A stretch of DNA of 64,000 nt, from assembly GCF_028283785.1 (NCBI RefSeq), contig NZ_JAPWKB010000006.1, positions 149,609 to 213,608 on the forward strand, read 5' to 3'. Made by a program: the position numbers and the translations under genes. How positions within the stretch are numbered: the stretch's first letter is position 1; each line of letters starts with the position of its first letter. The stretch is from Paraburkholderia sp. GTDB lineage: Bacteria > Pseudomonadota > Gammaproteobacteria > Burkholderiales > Burkholderiaceae. Under the pieces are notes generated by a model. That model was not told the DNA's origin. It saw only the letters and a program-made list of their open reading frames with translations, and searched no databases. Below are positions 39,781 through 48,792 of the stretch, piece after piece.

Positions 39781-39797
39781 TTACCCCTCATGGGTAA
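39781..39797. promoter_or_regulatory. Candidate operator between luxR-type gene and nitrilase gene
   Basis: TTACCC-CTCAT-GGGTAA is a perfect 6-bp inverted repeat with a 5-bp spacer in the 129-bp divergent region, a plausible site for the LuxR-family regulator. Confidence 0.55.
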
Positions 39798-39893
39798 TTT
39801 CTGGTCAAAAATAATACCCCGATAATGGCCTCAAGCAAAAAGCGCGGTTGACTGAAATCTCGCGCTGAAAGGCATCTGGAAGGAGATAACGCA

Positions 39894-40739
39894 ATGCAGG
39901 TAGAACTCGCGCAACTCGCGCTGATCGACAGTGACGTCGCGCACAACACGGCGCGTGTCGTCGAGACGATCGCTCGCGCCGATGTGGCGGGCGGCACGCA
40001 ACTGGTGGTGTTTCCCGAAACCACGCTGTCGGGCTTTCCGACCCGCGAGAACGTCGCCGACATCGCGCAGACCATCGACGGCCCGGCGCTGACGACGGTG
40101 CGCGACGCCGCGCGCCACGCGGGCGTGGCCGTGGCGGTCGGACTCGCGGAACGCGAGGGTGCGGCCTTCTATAACACCACCGTCCTGATCGATGCAGCCG
40201 GCGAGATCGCGCTGCGCTATCGCAAGACGCATTTGTGGGCGTCGGATGTCGGCGTGTTCACGCCTGGCGACCGTTTCGAAACCTGCCGGTGGAACGGCCT
40301 CACCGTCGGCCTGCTGATCTGTTACGACATCGAGTTCCCGGAAACGGCCCGTGCGCTCGGCGCGCTCGACGCGGATCTGCTGATCGTGACCAACGGCAAT
40401 ATGGACCCGTTCGGTCCTGTGCATCGACGCGCAATCACCGCGCGCGCGATGGAAAACCAGATGTTCGCGCTGATGGTGAACCGCGTCGGCACCGGCGACG
40501 ACGACCTCGTGTTTCCCGGCGAATCCGCACTGGTCGATCCGTTCGGCGAGATCGTCGCGGATGCCGGTTCGAACGAAATAGTGCTTAAAACACGGATCGA
40601 TCCAACCCGACTCGAAGCGAGCCGCGAACATTATCGCTATCTGCACGATGCGCGGGTTCCACTCGGACTCGCGCGCGTCGACAACCCGGATGGATCGCAC
40701 GCACTGGTGATCGAAGCGCGCCGCCGCCGTATCGACTGA
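39894..40739 (+). CDS. Nitrilase-superfamily carbon-nitrogen hydrolase
   Basis: The 281-residue protein has the complete Glu-Lys-Cys triad: E42 in FPETTLSG, K111 in YRKTHLW and C143 in LICYDIEFPE. The LICYDIEFPE context fits the amidase/ureidopropionase branches rather than true nitrilases. An AAGGAG ribosome site precedes the ATG. It is followed by an APC permease and divergent from a LuxR regulator, pointing to uptake and hydrolysis of an amide or deaminated amine. Substrate unknown. Confidence 0.92.
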   Translation: MQVELAQLALIDSDVAHNTARVVETIARADVAGGTQLVVFPETTLSGFPTRENVADIAQTIDGPALTTVRDAARHAGVAVAVGLAEREGAAFYNTTVLIDAAGEIALRYRKTHLWASDVGVFTPGDRFETCRWNGLTVGLLICYDIEFPETARALGALDADLLIVTNGNMDPFGPVHRRAITARAMENQMFALMVNRVGTGDDDLVFPGESALVDPFGEIVADAGSNEIVLKTRIDPTRLEASREHYRYLHDARVPLGLARVDNPDGSHALVIEARRRRID

Positions 40740-40830
40740 CCCGTTTTCCGCAACCGTTTTTGCTGTTCGTCACGCGAAGCCCGTGCTTCGCGTGGGTCCC
40801 CTCACGTCTGTCGAAAGTTCTGGAGATACC

Positions 40831-42171
40831 ATGCAAGCGTCGTCCGTAGAACCGCAGTCCCATCTAAAACGCACACTCGGTTTGCCGTCCGTCTTGCTGT
40901 TCGGCCTTGCCTATATGGCGCCGTTGATCGTGTACGGCACCTACGGCGTGCTCGCCAAGGCGAGCGACGACACGGCCGCGCTTGCTTATCTGCTCGCATT
41001 GATCGCGATTGCGTTTACAGCACTCAGCTACGGCAAGCTTGCGCGTCTGTTCCCGGTCGCAGGTTCCGCGTATACGTACACGCGTAAGACCTTTAATGCG
41101 CATCTCGGCTTTCTGATCGGCTGGGCAACGTTGCTCGATTATTTTTTCCTGCCGATGGTGATCTGGCTGATCGGTGCGGCGTATCTGAATGCCGCATTTC
41201 CGCATGTGCCGACATGGATCTGGATCGTCGGGTTTATCGTGTTGACGAGTGCGCTGAATATCGTCGGCATCGAACTCGCGGCGCGCTTCAATATCGTGCT
41301 GATGGTGGTGCAACTCGGTATCGTCGGGCTGTTCGTCGCGCTCTGCTGGCACTATGCGTCGGCGGCTGCGGGTGTCGGCGGGATTGCGATGGCGGAACCG
41401 TTTTTCAAGGCCCATGTGCCGCTTTCGTCGACGATGGCAGGTGCCGCGATCGCCGCTTATTCGTATCTCGGCTTCGACGCCGTCTCGACACTGACCGAAG
41501 AAACCATCGATCCGAAGAAGAATATGCCGCGCGCCATTCTGTGGATTGCGCTGATCGGCGGCGCGATCTTCGTGGTCGCGGCGTGGACGATGCAACTTGC
41601 GCATCCGGGCGTCGAATTCAAGGACACGGATTCCGCTGCGTTCGAAGTGGCGAAAATGGTCGGCGGCGATATTTTCGTATCGGTCTTTCTCGCCGGTCTG
41701 ATCCTGGCGCAATTCGCATCGGGCATCTCTGCACAAGCGAGCGTCGGACGTTTGCTGTACGCGATGGGCCGCGATGAAATCCTGCCTAAACGTATCTTCG
41801 GTTTCGTGCATCCGAAGTTCAAGACACCCGCGATCAATATCGCGATCGCGGGTATCGTCGGGCTGATCGCGTTGAAACTGGATGTCGCCACGTCCACGTC
41901 GTTTATCAACTTCGGCGCGTTTCTCGCGTTCACCGCAGTCAATTTGTGCGTGATTCGCATCTATCTGTCCGGCAATCATGGCGACCGGAAAATGGGTGTG
42001 ATCGGCGGGCTGGTTTTTCCGTTGATCGGCGCGGTTGCCGATATCTGGCTGCTGGCGAGTCTGGAGAAAACCGCGCTCGTACTCGGCGCGGTGTGGTTCG
42101 CGATCGGCATCGTGTATCTGTGCTGGATCACGCGCCTGTTCCGCGTTGCACCGCCGGAAGTGGCACTGTGA
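40831..42171 (+). CDS. APC-family amino acid/amine permease
   Basis: The 446-residue protein has 12 predicted membrane segments and the APC-family start (SVLLFGLAYMAPLIVYGTYG, residues near 20-40) plus SYLGFDAVSTLTEET in the TM6-7 region, which is the family signature. The ATG at 40831 follows a GGAGA site. It lies 91 bp downstream of the nitrilase gene and probably imports the amide or amine it acts on. Confidence 0.92.
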   Translation: MQASSVEPQSHLKRTLGLPSVLLFGLAYMAPLIVYGTYGVLAKASDDTAALAYLLALIAIAFTALSYGKLARLFPVAGSAYTYTRKTFNAHLGFLIGWATLLDYFFLPMVIWLIGAAYLNAAFPHVPTWIWIVGFIVLTSALNIVGIELAARFNIVLMVVQLGIVGLFVALCWHYASAAAGVGGIAMAEPFFKAHVPLSSTMAGAAIAAYSYLGFDAVSTLTEETIDPKKNMPRAILWIALIGGAIFVVAAWTMQLAHPGVEFKDTDSAAFEVAKMVGGDIFVSVFLAGLILAQFASGISAQASVGRLLYAMGRDEILPKRIFGFVHPKFKTPAINIAIAGIVGLIALKLDVATSTSFINFGAFLAFTAVNLCVIRIYLSGNHGDRKMGVIGGLVFPLIGAVADIWLLASLEKTALVLGAVWFAIGIVYLCWITRLFRVAPPEVAL

Positions 42172-42191
42172 TGTCGCGCGGATAACGCCCG

Positions 42192-43184
42192 TTAGCGTGA
42201 TCCGTCAGGTGGCAATCCGGCGAGAATGCGTTGCGCATCCGCGTCGGAAAGCGGGTAGCCGAAGAACGTCGCATAGAAGTCACGGGTCGCGGCAACGAGG
42301 TCGTCGTGTTGGGCGCGCTCAGGATGCAGGACCTGCGCGGCCCACCGCACTTCGAGTGCGACTTCGGGCCCGTAACGTTCCCACGGAAACACGCCTGCGG
42401 GATTGCGATAGACGCGCTTCGCGCGCACCGCATCGAGCGATTCCCACAACGCGCGGTGCGGCGATGCGTCGAGCGAACCTGCATTCGCGGCCAGAACGAT
42501 CGCATCCGGATGCCATGCCAGCACCTGCTCGATCGACACGGTTTTCAGATTGCCGGTCAGTCCGTCGGCGGCATTGCGGCCTCCCGCGGCGCGAATCCAT
42601 TGATCGACAATCGTATCGGCACCGTCCACCTTCAGCGGATCGACCGACGCGACATGCAGCACGCGCGGCCGCTGATCCAGCGGCACGTTCGCAAATTCGC
42701 GCGCCGCGTCGCTCACGGTGCGGTCCAGATAGCGCCGGTACGCCTGCGCGCGTTGCGATGCGAGCGGTGTATCGAGCGTCTTCGCCGTGAGATCGATACA
42801 CGCGAGCATCGAGTCGAAATCGGTGAAGCTCACCGGCACGACGTCGAGCCCGGTGCGGCGCAACGCGACAATCGCGGGATCGGACGCCGTCGTGAAGACG
42901 ATATCCGCATTCAATTGCAACAACGCTTCGGCGTTCATCGTCGCGCCGTCTACGCGTTGCGCACGCGCGAGGCCGGGCGCGACGCGATACATCCACGGAA
43001 ACGCGCGCGCACGCGCGACCGTCGCGACGATGTTATCGGCGGCGCCCAACATCAGCAGCACGGCGTTATGCGCGTACCACGCATCGGCAATTCGCGTTTT
43101 GGGTGCTGCGTGCGCAAGCGCTGCCGTGCATCCGAGCAGCACGGTTGCGACCGTGTTGCGTGTCCATCGATTCACGAGCTTCAT
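42192..43184 (-). CDS. Iron/siderophore ABC transporter, periplasmic binding protein (second system)
   Basis: The 330-residue protein has a signal peptide (residues 1-27, cleavage after ALAHA) and the PF01497 fold pattern: RIADAWYAHNAVLLMLGA, IVATVARARAFPW, and SIEQVLAWHPDAIVL late in the sequence. It follows the TonB receptor by 14 bp on the same strand, so it is the last gene of a permease, ATPase, receptor, binding-protein operon. It is only distantly similar to the binding protein at 35294-36493. Confidence 0.9.
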   Translation of the reverse strand: MKLVNRWTRNTVATVLLGCTAALAHAAPKTRIADAWYAHNAVLLMLGAADNIVATVARARAFPWMYRVAPGLARAQRVDGATMNAEALLQLNADIVFTTASDPAIVALRRTGLDVVPVSFTDFDSMLACIDLTAKTLDTPLASQRAQAYRRYLDRTVSDAAREFANVPLDQRPRVLHVASVDPLKVDGADTIVDQWIRAAGGRNAADGLTGNLKTVSIEQVLAWHPDAIVLAANAGSLDASPHRALWESLDAVRAKRVYRNPAGVFPWERYGPEVALEVRWAAQVLHPERAQHDDLVAATRDFYATFFGYPLSDADAQRILAGLPPDGSR

Positions 43185-43198
43185 GGTGTTCCCGCGCG

Positions 43199-45348
43199 TT
43201 AGAGGTCGAAGGTGACCGACGCCGAAATCGTGCGCGGCGCGCCGAGGCTCGCGCTGGCATTGCCCGATCCGGAGTAGCCGTTCAAGCCGCCCGGCACGAT
43301 GTTGGTCCAGTAGCGACGATTGGTGAGGTTGTCGAGCGCGAAGCGGAACGTGACCGGCCGGCGATAGATGCGCGTCAGATAGCCGACGCCGACATCGAAC
43401 GTCGCATACGAACCGACCGAATACGTGTTCGCGTTGTCGGTCGGGCGAGCGCCGATGTAATGCGCGTTGAAGTCGGTGAAGAGGCCGGGCACTTGCGGCA
43501 CCTTGTATTCGGCCAGCAGATTCAGCGCGAATTCCGGCAAGCCGACGATCCGCTTGCCTTCCGTCGATGCCGTACCCGTGTCGAACAGACGCGGATCGAG
43601 CCATGTCACGCCGCCGAACAGCGACAGATCGCGCGTGACATTGCCGTCCATCATCAGTTCGATGCCGCGATTGCGCTGCTCGCCGGCGGTGCCGTACGTG
43701 CCGTCGGCGAGCGTGTATGCGTACGGACGCGTAATCCGGAACGCCGCCAGCGACGCATTCACGCCGCCCATCGCAAGCTTGTAGCCCACTTCCCATTGCT
43801 TGCTGCGATACGGGTCGAGAATATTGCCCGCATTGGTCGAACCGGTCGGCGCAGTGTCGCCTTGCTGCAGACTGTCCGCGTACGTGACGTAGAGGCTCTG
43901 GTTGTCCTGCGGTTTGAAAATCAGGCTGGCCGCGCCCGACAAACCCTGGTTGGCGGATTCGCTGGTCTGCACACCTTTGCTGCTGTAGTTGTGCGTCGAA
44001 AGCCAGCTTTGACTGCCGGTCAGCAGCACCGACCAGTGTTGCGTCAACGTGATGTCGTCACCCGCCATGAACGACTGCTGCGTGCTTTGCGCTGACTCGT
44101 AGCGATGCGTGAAGTCCGGCACGCCCGTCAGCGCGAACGACTGCGGATTCGACAGACTGGCCGAACCGAGCGTGGTGGTTGCGCCCGCAACCGGATTGAA
44201 GTTGTCCCACACGAAGCCGCTCGTGCCGACGCTGATCGCGTGATCGATCGAACCGGTCTTGACGTGACCGTTCAGGTACAGCAGGTTGCTCGTGATCGTA
44301 AAACGGCTGGCGGTCGCGGTGCCGATGGTCGTTGTGTAGTCGCCTGCGTTGTCCGTCAACGTGTTGGTCGGACCGGTCGATTCGCGATCGGCAATCTGCC
44401 GCAACACGGCCGCGGTCAGATGCCAGTCAGCGGAGAAGTCGTGACGCAGACGGATCGAGCCGGTGTCGGTGGTGTTGTCGCTGCCGCCGTTGGTCGAGCC
44501 GTAAGCGGAGCGGGTCGGGTCGAGCGCGGCCGGGAAATGCACGCCGCTCGCGAGCGCGAACGTCGCCGGGAAGCCCTTGGACACGTAGTGATAGTGACTG
44601 AAGTTGGTTTCGACGACCGTGCTGGGCGACAGATGAAAGTCGAGCGCGAGACTGCCTAACTGACGGCGCACGGTGCTGTGATCCGTGTAGCCGGTGCCGG
44701 TTTCGTCGAGCAAGGTCAAGCGGTAGCCGATCGCTTTCGACGGCCCGACCCGGTCGGACAGATCGACGCTGCGCAGAAAGCGGCTTTGCGTGCTGTATCC
44801 GAGCGTGAAGCGCAGCAGGCGATCGTCGGTCGGACGCTTCTGGATGTAGTTGAACGTACCGGCCGGATTGGCGGGACCGTACAGCGAACCGGCAAGACCG
44901 TTGAGCACTTCGATACTGTCGAATTCCTCGAGCGGATAGTCGGTCGTCGACACGACGTTCAGACCGTCCATGCGGCTGTTTTGCACCACGCTCCCCTGAA
45001 TGCCGCGTGTTTGCGGACGCGCGCCGTCACCCTGCACGGACGGCAGATAGCGCAACGCATCGGCGATGCTCTTGATCTGCTGGTTCTGGATCAGATGCTG
45101 CGGAACGACGTTGACCGTATATGGCGTATCGAGCCGGTCGAGCGTGCGAGCGGTCCGACGCTGGCTTTATCGACGCGCAGCGTGTCGGCCGGCGGCGCGT
45201 TGGCGGTGACGGTGACGGCGGGCAATACCGTGGCGGTGTCGCTGGCCGCGACGGGTGCGGCTTGTGCAAACGCGTGGTGGGTCGGCGCGACGACGGCGGC
45301 CGCGACGAGTGCGCTGTTGAGCGCGCATCGGGTGAAGGTGTTTAGCAC
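43199..45348 (-). pseudogene. TonB-dependent siderophore receptor, frameshifted near the plug domain
   Basis: The start is a GTG at 45348, overlapping the ATPase stop; a signal peptide (ALNSALVAAAVVAPTHHAFA) and the TonB-box region ATVLPAVTVTANAP follow. Near 45150 the frame breaks: the first frame reads ASVGPLARS.. then stops, while the next frame reads LDTPYTVNVVPQHLIQNQQ, the expected plug start. One extra G restores VGPLGTLDRLDTPY and a 716-residue receptor of normal length. The rest, including the barrel ending ISASVTFDL, is intact. Either a real inactivating deletion or a sequencing error. Confidence 0.88.
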
Positions 45349-46160
45349 GAGGACGGATCGGGAGAAGGGGAGGATGAATCGGGAATGAAAAAGCGGTAAC
45401 GGTCGACGTCGATCTGATCGACGGACACGTCGTAGAGCGCGCCGATCGAACGCGCGTCGATGACGTCGTACGGCGGGCCGTTCGCAATCACGCGGCCTTT
45501 TTCGAGCAGCACGGCGCGGGTTGCGCCGCTGAATGCGTCTTCGGGTCGATGGGTGGTGTTCAGGATCGCGTAACCGTCGGCAGCGAGTCCGGCCAGCAGC
45601 GACAGCATCCGCAACTGATGCCCGTAGTCGAGTCCCGTCAACGGTTCGTCCATGACGAGAACCGGCGCGTGTTGCGCGAGTGCGCGCGCCAGCAGTACCC
45701 GTTGACGCTCGCCGCCGGACAACGCCATGTAATTGCGATTCGCGAGTCCGACGATGTCGAGACGCGCGAGCGCGGCGTCGATCGCAGCGTAATCGTGCGC
45801 ACGGAGCGCGCGGCCGAGACCCGCATGCGGCACCCGACCGAGCGCGACGATTTGCGCCACCGTGAACGGGAAAGTCGCGACGTGCGCTTGCGGCACATAC
45901 GCGACCAGTCGTGCAATGTCCTTGCGTCGATAGCGGCTCAGTGGCCGTCCGTCGAGCGTGACGACACCCGATTCCGGTTGCAGCAATCCCAGCAGAATCC
46001 GCAGTAGCGTGCTCTTTCCCGCGCCGTTCACGCCGAGCAGCGACACCACTTCGCCGGTGCTGACCGATAGGTCCACACGGTCGAGAATCGTCGCATGCGC
46101 GCGTCGAAACACGATGTCCTTGCACGCGAGCGTCGTCACGTTAGCGAATCGCGCGCTCAT
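45342..46160 (-). CDS. Iron-siderophore ABC transporter, ATP-binding protein (second system)
   Basis: The 272-residue ATPase has Walker A GVNGAGKST at 43-51, signature LSGGERQ, Walker B VLVMDEPLTGLD and a switch histidine in NTTHRPED. The tail is proline- and serine-rich (SSSPSPDPSSC). Its ATG overlaps the permease stop (ATGA) and its stop overlaps the TonB receptor start, so the operon is tightly coupled. It drives import of a ferric siderophore or a related chelate. Confidence 0.92.
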   Translation of the reverse strand: MSARFANVTTLACKDIVFRRAHATILDRVDLSVSTGEVVSLLGVNGAGKSTLLRILLGLLQPESGVVTLDGRPLSRYRRKDIARLVAYVPQAHVATFPFTVAQIVALGRVPHAGLGRALRAHDYAAIDAALARLDIVGLANRNYMALSGGERQRVLLARALAQHAPVLVMDEPLTGLDYGHQLRMLSLLAGLAADGYAILNTTHRPEDAFSGATRAVLLEKGRVIANGPPYDVIDARSIGALYDVSVDQIDVDRYRFFIPDSSSPSPDPSSC

Positions 46161-47182
46161 TCCAGACCGCCTTGCCGCAGACGGCGCAACACGACGACGA
46201 AGGCGAGCGCACCAAATAGTTCGGTGATGATGCCAAGCGGTATTTCGTCGGTGGACACGCTGCGTGCGCAGGTATCCGCGAGCAGCAGACCGGTCGCGCC
46301 GAGCAAGGCGCTGAGCGGAACCACGCGCCGGTTCGACGCGCCGACCCATGCGCGCGCAATATGCGGCACCAGAAGCCCGATCCATCCGATTACGCCCGCG
46401 AGCGATACCGTCAGTGCGGAAATCAGCGTCGCGACGCCGATCACGATGACGCGAATCGCACTTACCGGCACGCCGAGGCTGCGTGCTTCGTCGTCGCCCA
46501 GTGTGAGCGCATCGAGAATCCGCGATGACACACATAACACCGCAATCCCGACGATCAACGGCACGGCAAGCCGGGCGAGATCGGTCCAGCCGGTTTGCGC
46601 GAGACTGCCGAGCAGCCAGTAGACGATCGCAGGCAACTGGTTCATCGGGTCCGCGACGTATTTGATCAGCGATAGCAACGACGAAAACAGCGCATTGCTG
46701 ACGAGTCCGCCGAGCACCAGCATCAATACGCCGCCACCGCCTAGCATTCGCGCCACCGCGAGGCCAACCGCGACCGACATCATCCCGGCCACGAATGCGG
46801 ACACCTGGACCCACGCGCCGTGCGCGCCGAGCACGATGCCAAGCGCCGCGCCGAACGCCGATCCGCTCAATACGCCGAGAAGTCCAGGCGACACCAGCGG
46901 GTTGCGAAACACGGCTTGATAGGTGGCGCCGGCCGTCGACAACGCCGCGCCGACGAGTGCCGCCGCGAGCAGACGCGGCAGCCGCGCATCGACGATCACC
47001 GCATGCAGCAACGCGTAGTGAGCGGGTTCGGCGTGCAGATGCGCGGTGACCGCCACAGTGCGGACCACGTCCGCGAGCGACACCGGATAGCGTCCGGCAC
47101 ACAGTGCCAGCAACGCGGTGCATGCAAGCATCGCAATTGCGCCAGGCAACGCGTAGCGTGCTTGCGTGTGGGATATCGACAT
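46157..47182 (-). CDS. Iron-siderophore ABC transporter, permease (second system)
   Basis: The product has about 341 residues from the ATG at 47182 (MSISHTQARYAL); 47194 or a GTG at 47230 are alternatives, none with a clear ribosome site. It has ten membrane segments and FecCD hallmarks: AGATYQAVFRNPLVSPGLLG and GWIGLLVPHIAR. It is the first gene of the operon and overlaps the ATPase gene by 4 bp. The paralogous system lies at 33342-36493. Confidence 0.9.
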   Translation of the reverse strand: MSISHTQARYALPGAIAMLACTALLALCAGRYPVSLADVVRTVAVTAHLHAEPAHYALLHAVIVDARLPRLLAAALVGAALSTAGATYQAVFRNPLVSPGLLGVLSGSAFGAALGIVLGAHGAWVQVSAFVAGMMSVAVGLAVARMLGGGGVLMLVLGGLVSNALFSSLLSLIKYVADPMNQLPAIVYWLLGSLAQTGWTDLARLAVPLIVGIAVLCVSSRILDALTLGDDEARSLGVPVSAIRVIVIGVATLISALTVSLAGVIGWIGLLVPHIARAWVGASNRRVVPLSALLGATGLLLADTCARSVSTDEIPLGIITELFGALAFVVVLRRLRQGGLE

Positions 47183-47494
47183 GAATGACGGCATGCACAG
47201 GCGCCACGCGAACGCGGCGGCACTGCACACACGTGGCAGAGCGGAAAAGCGCCGTATATTAACGGATATAACGAAAGGAAATGGTTGGAAAAATAAACCG
47301 GCAATGCGAGTCGAAGAATGCGATTCAGCCTGTAAAACAAGGGCTATTCCGTTCGATCAGGCCGCTTGCAACGTATCAAATACGTTGTGCGTCATACGGT
47401 CGCATTGGTGTGCGGGCGGGAGCGTGAAATGCCGGTAAGTACATCGACGGATGCACCGACCGGCTTACGAAACACCAAAATGTGTCGGCGTGGG
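47183..47494. promoter_or_regulatory. Upstream region of the second iron-uptake operon
   Basis: The stretch has no convincing gene. It contains a perfect 8-bp inverted repeat CAACGTAT-CAA-ATACGTTG at 47369-47387 and an AT-rich segment near 47255-47275 (CGTATATTAACGGATATAACG) that may be the promoter. I see no good Fur box and no cobalamin-riboswitch core. Confidence 0.45.
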
Positions 47495-47815
47495 TTAGCG
47501 GCCGAAGTAGATATCGCAGTGCGTCGCCGGCACGCAGGGTGTCGTGCGCGGTCCGCCGGATTGGCTGGTCATGTCCGGAACGCCGCCATACGAGGTGTCG
47601 TTGAGCGGTTGCGAAGCAATGCCGTTAGCCGGTTGTGTTTCCCCATACGAGATGTCGGTGGCGGATTGCGCCGACGCGTTTGCGTGTTCGGCCATTCTCG
47701 CTCGCGACGATTGCTGGGGATCGGCGCCCATATCCTGCGCCTGAACCACCTGAACCTGGATCATTCCAACTACGAGTAAAGCGCTTGCCAGTGAAGACGA
47801 CAGATAGCTTTTCAT
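47495..47815 (-). CDS. Small secreted protein of unknown function
   Basis: The 106-residue protein has a signal peptide (LASALLVVGMIQVQVVQA, cleavage near VQA-QD) and a low-complexity mature part with repeated S-Y-G-E/G-V elements and two cysteines in CVPATHC. The style matches small Burkholderia-specific secreted proteins. The ATG at 47815 is chosen because the signal peptide starts there. No function can be given. Confidence 0.7.
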   Translation of the reverse strand: MKSYLSSSLASALLVVGMIQVQVVQAQDMGADPQQSSRARMAEHANASAQSATDISYGETQPANGIASQPLNDTSYGGVPDMTSQSGGPRTTPCVPATHCDIYFGR

Positions 47816-48002
47816 TTCCGTACTCCTTGAATCCACTACATCGAACGAGCCGCACTCCGCGTGCCTGAAATGCCACGCAAAAAGGGCTGCGCTGCAAGTC
47901 TGTTATAGCTCGGCTGCCGCAGAGGTCAACGGCAGGACGCTGTGGATCAAGCGCATGCGTCGAACGTCGCAGACGCTTAAGACATTCGAATCGCCACGAA
48001 AA

Positions 48003-48036
48003 AGCGGGCCTGCTATCTCGCGATAGCAGGCCCGCT
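48003..48036. terminator. Strong bidirectional terminator
   Basis: AGCGGGCCTGCTATC pairs with GATAGCAGGCCCGCT in a 15-bp stem with a 2-4 nt tip and T runs on both sides. It serves the DUF4148 gene (minus strand). Confidence 0.88.
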
Positions 48037-48043
48037 TTTTATT

Positions 48044-48073
48044 GCGTAGCGAAGCCGTGCTTCGCTACGCTTT
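48044..48073. terminator. Second hairpin next to the terminator
   Basis: GCGTAGCGAAGC and GCTTCGCTACGC form a 12-bp perfect stem with loop CGT, followed by TTT on the plus strand; it is 24 bp downstream of the DUF4148 stop. Confidence 0.65.
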
Positions 48074-48096
48074 CGTCGGTGTAGCGCGCCGGGCGC

Positions 48097-48408
48097 TTAC
48101 TGACCGAAATAGACCGGACGCACGCCACCGTCATTCAGCGGTGCACGCGAACCCGATGCCGACGTACCGCTGTTGACACCGCCTACGGCGACGTTCGCGC
48201 CCTGTTGCGCATCGACGCGCGCTTGCGCGGCTTGCAGGTTTTGCGGGTAATGCGGGTCGCTGATGCCGGGGTTGTAACCGGCCTTTTCCAGTTGGACCAG
48301 CTGGGCGCGCACTTCGGCGCGGGTCAGCGGCTGGTTCGATTGGGCAAACACGGCGACCGGAGCGGCAAATGCAACAGCAACGACAACAGCTTGAATGAGC
48401 GACTTCAT
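48097..48408 (-). CDS. DUF4148 domain secreted protein
   Basis: The 103-residue protein has a signal peptide (MKSLIQAVVVAVAFAAPVA, cleavage after VFA) and the DUF4148 core (QPLTRAEVRAQLVQLEKAGY, then DPHYPQNLQAAQARV). DUF4148 proteins are abundant, short periplasmic proteins of Burkholderiaceae with unknown role. Monocistronic with a strong terminator. Confidence 0.92.
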   Translation of the reverse strand: MKSLIQAVVVAVAFAAPVAVFAQSNQPLTRAEVRAQLVQLEKAGYNPGISDPHYPQNLQAAQARVDAQQGANVAVGGVNSGTSASGSRAPLNDGGVRPVYFGQ

Positions 48409-48792
48409 GATAGCGACCTCGAATGTGTTTATTGGGCCGCGTTGGTGTGTGTTCGCAGCCAGTGATTGAATTCTATCTTTGCAATGGATGGCGATAAATC
48501 GCGCTTTTTAGTAAGAATAGTTACCGAATTTGATATAAAAATCGGGGGTGCCTGACGTGCTCCGGGCTGCGACAACATTTCGCACCCGAGCCGGACGCAG
48601 CCGCGAGCCGTCTGCCGTGTTGCCCGCCTGTCAACGCGGCGGCGGTTTTCGTCGATTCCGTCTAGAATCCGACCCGCGATGTCCGCACCGTCCCGACGAC
48701 GCCAGCAGGCACGCGACATGCAGGAACGCGCTGTTCCCGGTCAATCCGGCTCGCGCCGTTGCCCGCTTTCCCCGCTTTTCAGGATCACTGAC
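48409..48792. other. Gene-free region before the DedA gene
   Basis: This 384-bp stretch holds an AT-rich part (48470-48540) that is the likely promoter of the DUF4148 gene. From 48679 it is in frame with the DedA gene, so a longer DedA N-terminus is conceivable, but the residues there are Arg-rich and unlike the family. Nothing else is seen. Confidence 0.5.

Noticed and set aside
47183..47494. Cobalamin riboswitch upstream of a BtuC-like permease
   Set aside because: No B12-box or the expected conserved core is present, and the operon's receptor is of siderophore type.
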